A DNA stretch of 7,095 bases from an uncultured Acidimicrobiaceae bacterium (GTDB taxonomy: Bacteria > Actinomycetota > Acidimicrobiia > Acidimicrobiales > Microtrichaceae), in contig CALMLJ010000002.1 of the NCBI GenBank assembly GCA_937868025.1, positions 1 to 7,095 of the forward strand. The letters run 5' to 3'. A program made the translations under genes and the position numbers. This document shows, piece after piece, positions 5,992-7,095 of the stretch. Below the pieces are notes generated by a model. The model was not told where the DNA came from, ran no database searches, and saw nothing but the letters and a program-made list of their open reading frames with translations. Numbering within the stretch: position 1 is the first letter of the stretch; each line of letters starts with the position of its first letter.

Positions 5992-6524
5992 GACGCCTCC
6001 ACTGCGGGTGCGAAGCCGAGGGCGGCGTAGTGGCCCTGCGCCTCGACGAACGCGTCCTGATCCCAGGGGATCGGTCGGCCGCTGAGGCACGGCACGAGCC
6101 GGGAGAGCGAATGGTGCAAGCCCACGACGTAGCACTTGCCGATGGCTTCATCGGGATCGACGATGAAGTGCGTCAGGCGAAGCACGCACCCGGAGTTCAC
6201 CGATTCGAGCTCCCAGCGGAGGAACGAACCCTCATCGGCATGGGTGTGTTCGAGCAGCGTGGGTGCTTCGACGCGGAGGATCGTGAACGACATCGAGAAC
6301 GGTTCGTCACCGCGGCCGGCGAACACCATCTCGCCGCCCTCGCGGAGGTCGACGGTGATGTCGGCATCGAACGGCAGCCACCACTCGCCCAGGCGTGCGG
6401 GGTTCACGACCGCGTCCCAGACGTCGCGGATCGCGTAGGGGAGGTGGCGTTCGAACCGGATGACGCCGCCGTCGGCGGTGCGCTCGACGGTGCCGTCGTA
6501 GGACGCGGGTTGGAGCGTGCTCAT
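5988..6524 (-). CDS. SRPBCC (AHSA1-like) domain protein
   Basis: A 178-residue single-domain protein of the SRPBCC/AHSA1 (Bet v 1-like helix-grip) superfamily, whose members bind hydrophobic ligands in a deep cavity. The family pattern is clear: VIRFERHLPYAIRDVWDAVV (21-40), the NPARLGEWWLPFDAD segment, a strand with REGGEMVF, then TLLEHTHAD, SFLRWELE, VLRLTHFIVD, and the long C-terminal helix region DAFVEAQGHYAALG. Its stop overlaps the DHFR-like start by four bases (ATGA), and its own ATG overlaps the regulator stop in the same way. AAGGA seven bases upstream provides the ribosome binding site. ArsR-AHSA1 gene pairs are very common in actinobacteria and proteobacteria, but their ligands are generally unknown, so no specific role is claimed. 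Confidence 0.9.
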   Translation of the reverse strand: MSTLQPASYDGTVERTADGGVIRFERHLPYAIRDVWDAVVNPARLGEWWLPFDADITVDLREGGEMVFAGRGDEPFSMSFTILRVEAPTLLEHTHADEGSFLRWELESVNSGCVLRLTHFIVDPDEAIGKCYVVGLHHSLSRLVPCLSGRPIPWDQDAFVEAQGHYAALGFAPAVEAS

Positions 6525-6916
6525 CGGCTGTCCTTCATGTTGGAGGTTTTCCTGGTCGGGGTCGTCTTCGGTGTTGGAGAGATCGGTGTCGGAGTCACGG
6601 GGATCGCCGTCGCCTGCAGGTGGCGTTCGAGGGAGTCGAGCCGGTTCGCCCACTGCGCGCGGTACGGCTCGAGCCACTCGTCGAGCTCCATGAGTGGCTC
6701 CGGGCGGAGTCGGTAGAGGCGGCGTTGGGCGTCACGGCGCACGTCGACGAGGCCGGCGTCGCGCAGCACCTTCAGGTGGCGCGACACCCCGGGCTGGTGC
6801 ATGCCCACTGCGTCGACCAACTCGGTCACGGACCGCTCGTGGTCGCGAACGGCATCGAGGATGCGGCGTCGGGTCGGCTCGGCGATCACCTCGAGGACGG
6901 CGGTCGGGGAGGGCAT
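6521..6916 (-). CDS. ArsR-family winged helix-turn-helix regulator
   Basis: A 131-residue DNA-binding repressor candidate. VLEVIAEPTRRRILDAVRD (about 7-25) is the first ArsR helix pair; the helix-turn-helix is SVTELVDAVGMHQPGVSRHLKVLRDAGLV (29-57); the wing is VDVRRDAQRRLYRL (57-70). The ELCVCDL-type metal box of ArsR/SmtB is missing and there are no cysteines, so metal sensing by known sites is unlikely. The last ~28 residues are a Pro/Thr-rich, basic, presumably disordered tail (TPTPISPTPKTTPTRKT), partly encoded where the gene runs into the next one. Start: ATG 6916 lies six bases after TATGTT. An ATG at 6931 would add MYVDS, and the frame stays open further, but those codons run through the promoter. 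It is the first gene of the ArsR/SRPBCC/DHFR-like operon and probably autoregulates it. Confidence 0.92.
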   Translation of the reverse strand: MPSPTAVLEVIAEPTRRRILDAVRDHERSVTELVDAVGMHQPGVSRHLKVLRDAGLVDVRRDAQRRLYRLRPEPLMELDEWLEPYRAQWANRLDSLERHLQATAIPVTPTPISPTPKTTPTRKTSNMKDSR

Positions 6917-6922
6917 GGAGTC

Positions 6923-6951
6923 AACATACATCACGGCATATATATGCACAA
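6923..6951 (-). promoter_or_regulatory. Promoter of the arsR-type operon
   Basis: On the minus strand, TTGTGC (6951-6946) and TATGTT (6928-6923) are separated by 17 bp. Six bases follow before the ATG at 6916, so the mRNA is probably leaderless. The region is strikingly AT-rich against its surroundings. If the ATG at 6931 is used instead, the TATATAT run six to seven bases upstream could act as the -10 box. Confidence 0.55.
6936..6947 (+). promoter_or_regulatory. 12-bp palindrome, probable ArsR-family operator
   Basis: GCATATATATGC is a perfect palindrome that lies in the spacer of the operon promoter and touches its -35 box. A bound dimer would block RNA polymerase, giving autorepression. 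AT-rich dyads in the promoter are usual ArsR-family sites; the pairing of this site with this regulator is inferred from position. Confidence 0.6.
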
Positions 6952-7005
6952 GCAGATAAATGCAGGAGTCGAGATAGCGGGGAGGGTGGCGATCCGACGT
7001 CCAGT

Positions 7006-7036
7006 TACAGTGACGAGCCGTCAGCGGCATCAGGAG
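7006..7036 (+). promoter_or_regulatory. -10 box and ribosome binding site of the downstream hydratase gene
   Basis: TACAGT (7006-7011) is a good -10 box without a clear -35 partner, and AGGAG (7032-7036) is a ribosome binding site seven bases before the GTG at 7044. Unlike its divergent neighbour, this gene would have a leader of about 26 bases. The 127-base gap between the two genes also contains the arsR-type promoter and palindrome. Confidence 0.4.
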
Positions 7037-7043
7037 TGAGACG

Positions 7044-7095
7044 GTGGAACTGGAAACCCTCGAGTACGAAGAACGCGGCCACGTTGCGGTGGTGC
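7044..7095 (+). CDS. Partial enoyl-CoA hydratase/isomerase family protein
   Basis: Only the first 17 codons are inside the window, from a GTG start: (M)ELETLEYEERGHVAVV. The pattern of acidic residues, then an Arg/Lys-Gly-x-Val-Ala-Val-Val strand, is typical of the first beta-hairpin of crotonase-superfamily proteins (normally followed by a TLNRP-like stretch), which act on acyl-CoA thioesters. The ribosome binding site AGGAG supports this start over a GTG at 7036 in another frame. The family call rests on a short match and would be settled by the next ~100 bases. Confidence 0.55.
   Translation, partial: MELETLEYEERGHVAVV

Noticed and set aside
7036..7095. An alternative GTG start at 7036 for the right-edge gene.
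   Set aside because: It overlaps the ribosome binding site and gives an unrecognisable basic sequence, while the frame from 7044 matches the crotonase-family N-terminus.
1..7095. Search for tRNA, rRNA, CRISPR, insertion-sequence ends, riboswitches or a defence or biosynthetic system.
   Set aside because: By eye I saw no repeat array, transposase motif, cloverleaf or conserved riboswitch core; nearly all of the window is explained by ordinary metabolic and regulatory genes.

Overview
The window is a GC-rich stretch of ordinary bacterial chromosome, most likely from an actinomycete (Actinomycetota, possibly a class such as Acidimicrobiia; this is inference). The clues are strong G/C bias at third codon positions, a luciferase-like oxidoreductase of a type usually assigned to coenzyme F420, a SpoIIE-type phosphatase with an actinobacterial-style PAS sensor, and several genes whose -10 box lies six or seven bases before the start codon, as expected for leaderless mRNAs. 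I see no tRNA, rRNA, CRISPR, insertion sequence or phage gene.

Layout, left to right. (1) Bases 1-106: the N-terminus of a minus-strand protein with a hydrophobic segment, cut by the window edge. (2) 138-1775 (-): a 545-residue sensor phosphatase (PAS, GAF-like region, SpoIIE/PP2C domain). (3) 1867-2571 (-) and 2625-2972 (+): a divergent pair, a short-chain dehydrogenase/reductase and a MerR-family regulator, sharing a 53-base gap with a perfect 10-bp-arm dyad inside a promoter with a stretched 20-bp spacer. (4) 3050-4204 (+): an SsuD-like FMNH2-dependent alkanesulfonate monooxygenase with its own promoter. (5) 4263-5291 (-): a second, unrelated luciferase-like oxidoreductase, convergent with the first. 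(6) 5344-6916 (-): a three-gene operon, ArsR-family regulator, SRPBCC/AHSA1 protein and RibD/DHFR-fold reductase, with consecutive genes overlapping by ATGA, read from a promoter whose spacer holds a 12-bp palindrome. (7) 7044-7095 (+): the first 17 codons of a probable enoyl-CoA hydratase/isomerase, divergent from the arsR-type gene.

Working together: there are two self-contained regulator-target modules, MerR/SDR and ArsR/SRPBCC/DHFR-like. The two luciferase-like oxidoreductases, the SDR and the enoyl-CoA hydratase fit a genome rich in small-molecule oxidation and acyl-CoA chemistry. The phosphatase is probably an input to a partner-switching (anti-sigma/anti-anti-sigma) pathway whose other members are not in view. 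I find no convincing new system. The most informative signals are regulatory: the repeated leaderless-promoter geometry, the two operators, and active-site substitutions in the SsuD-like enzyme and the SDR.
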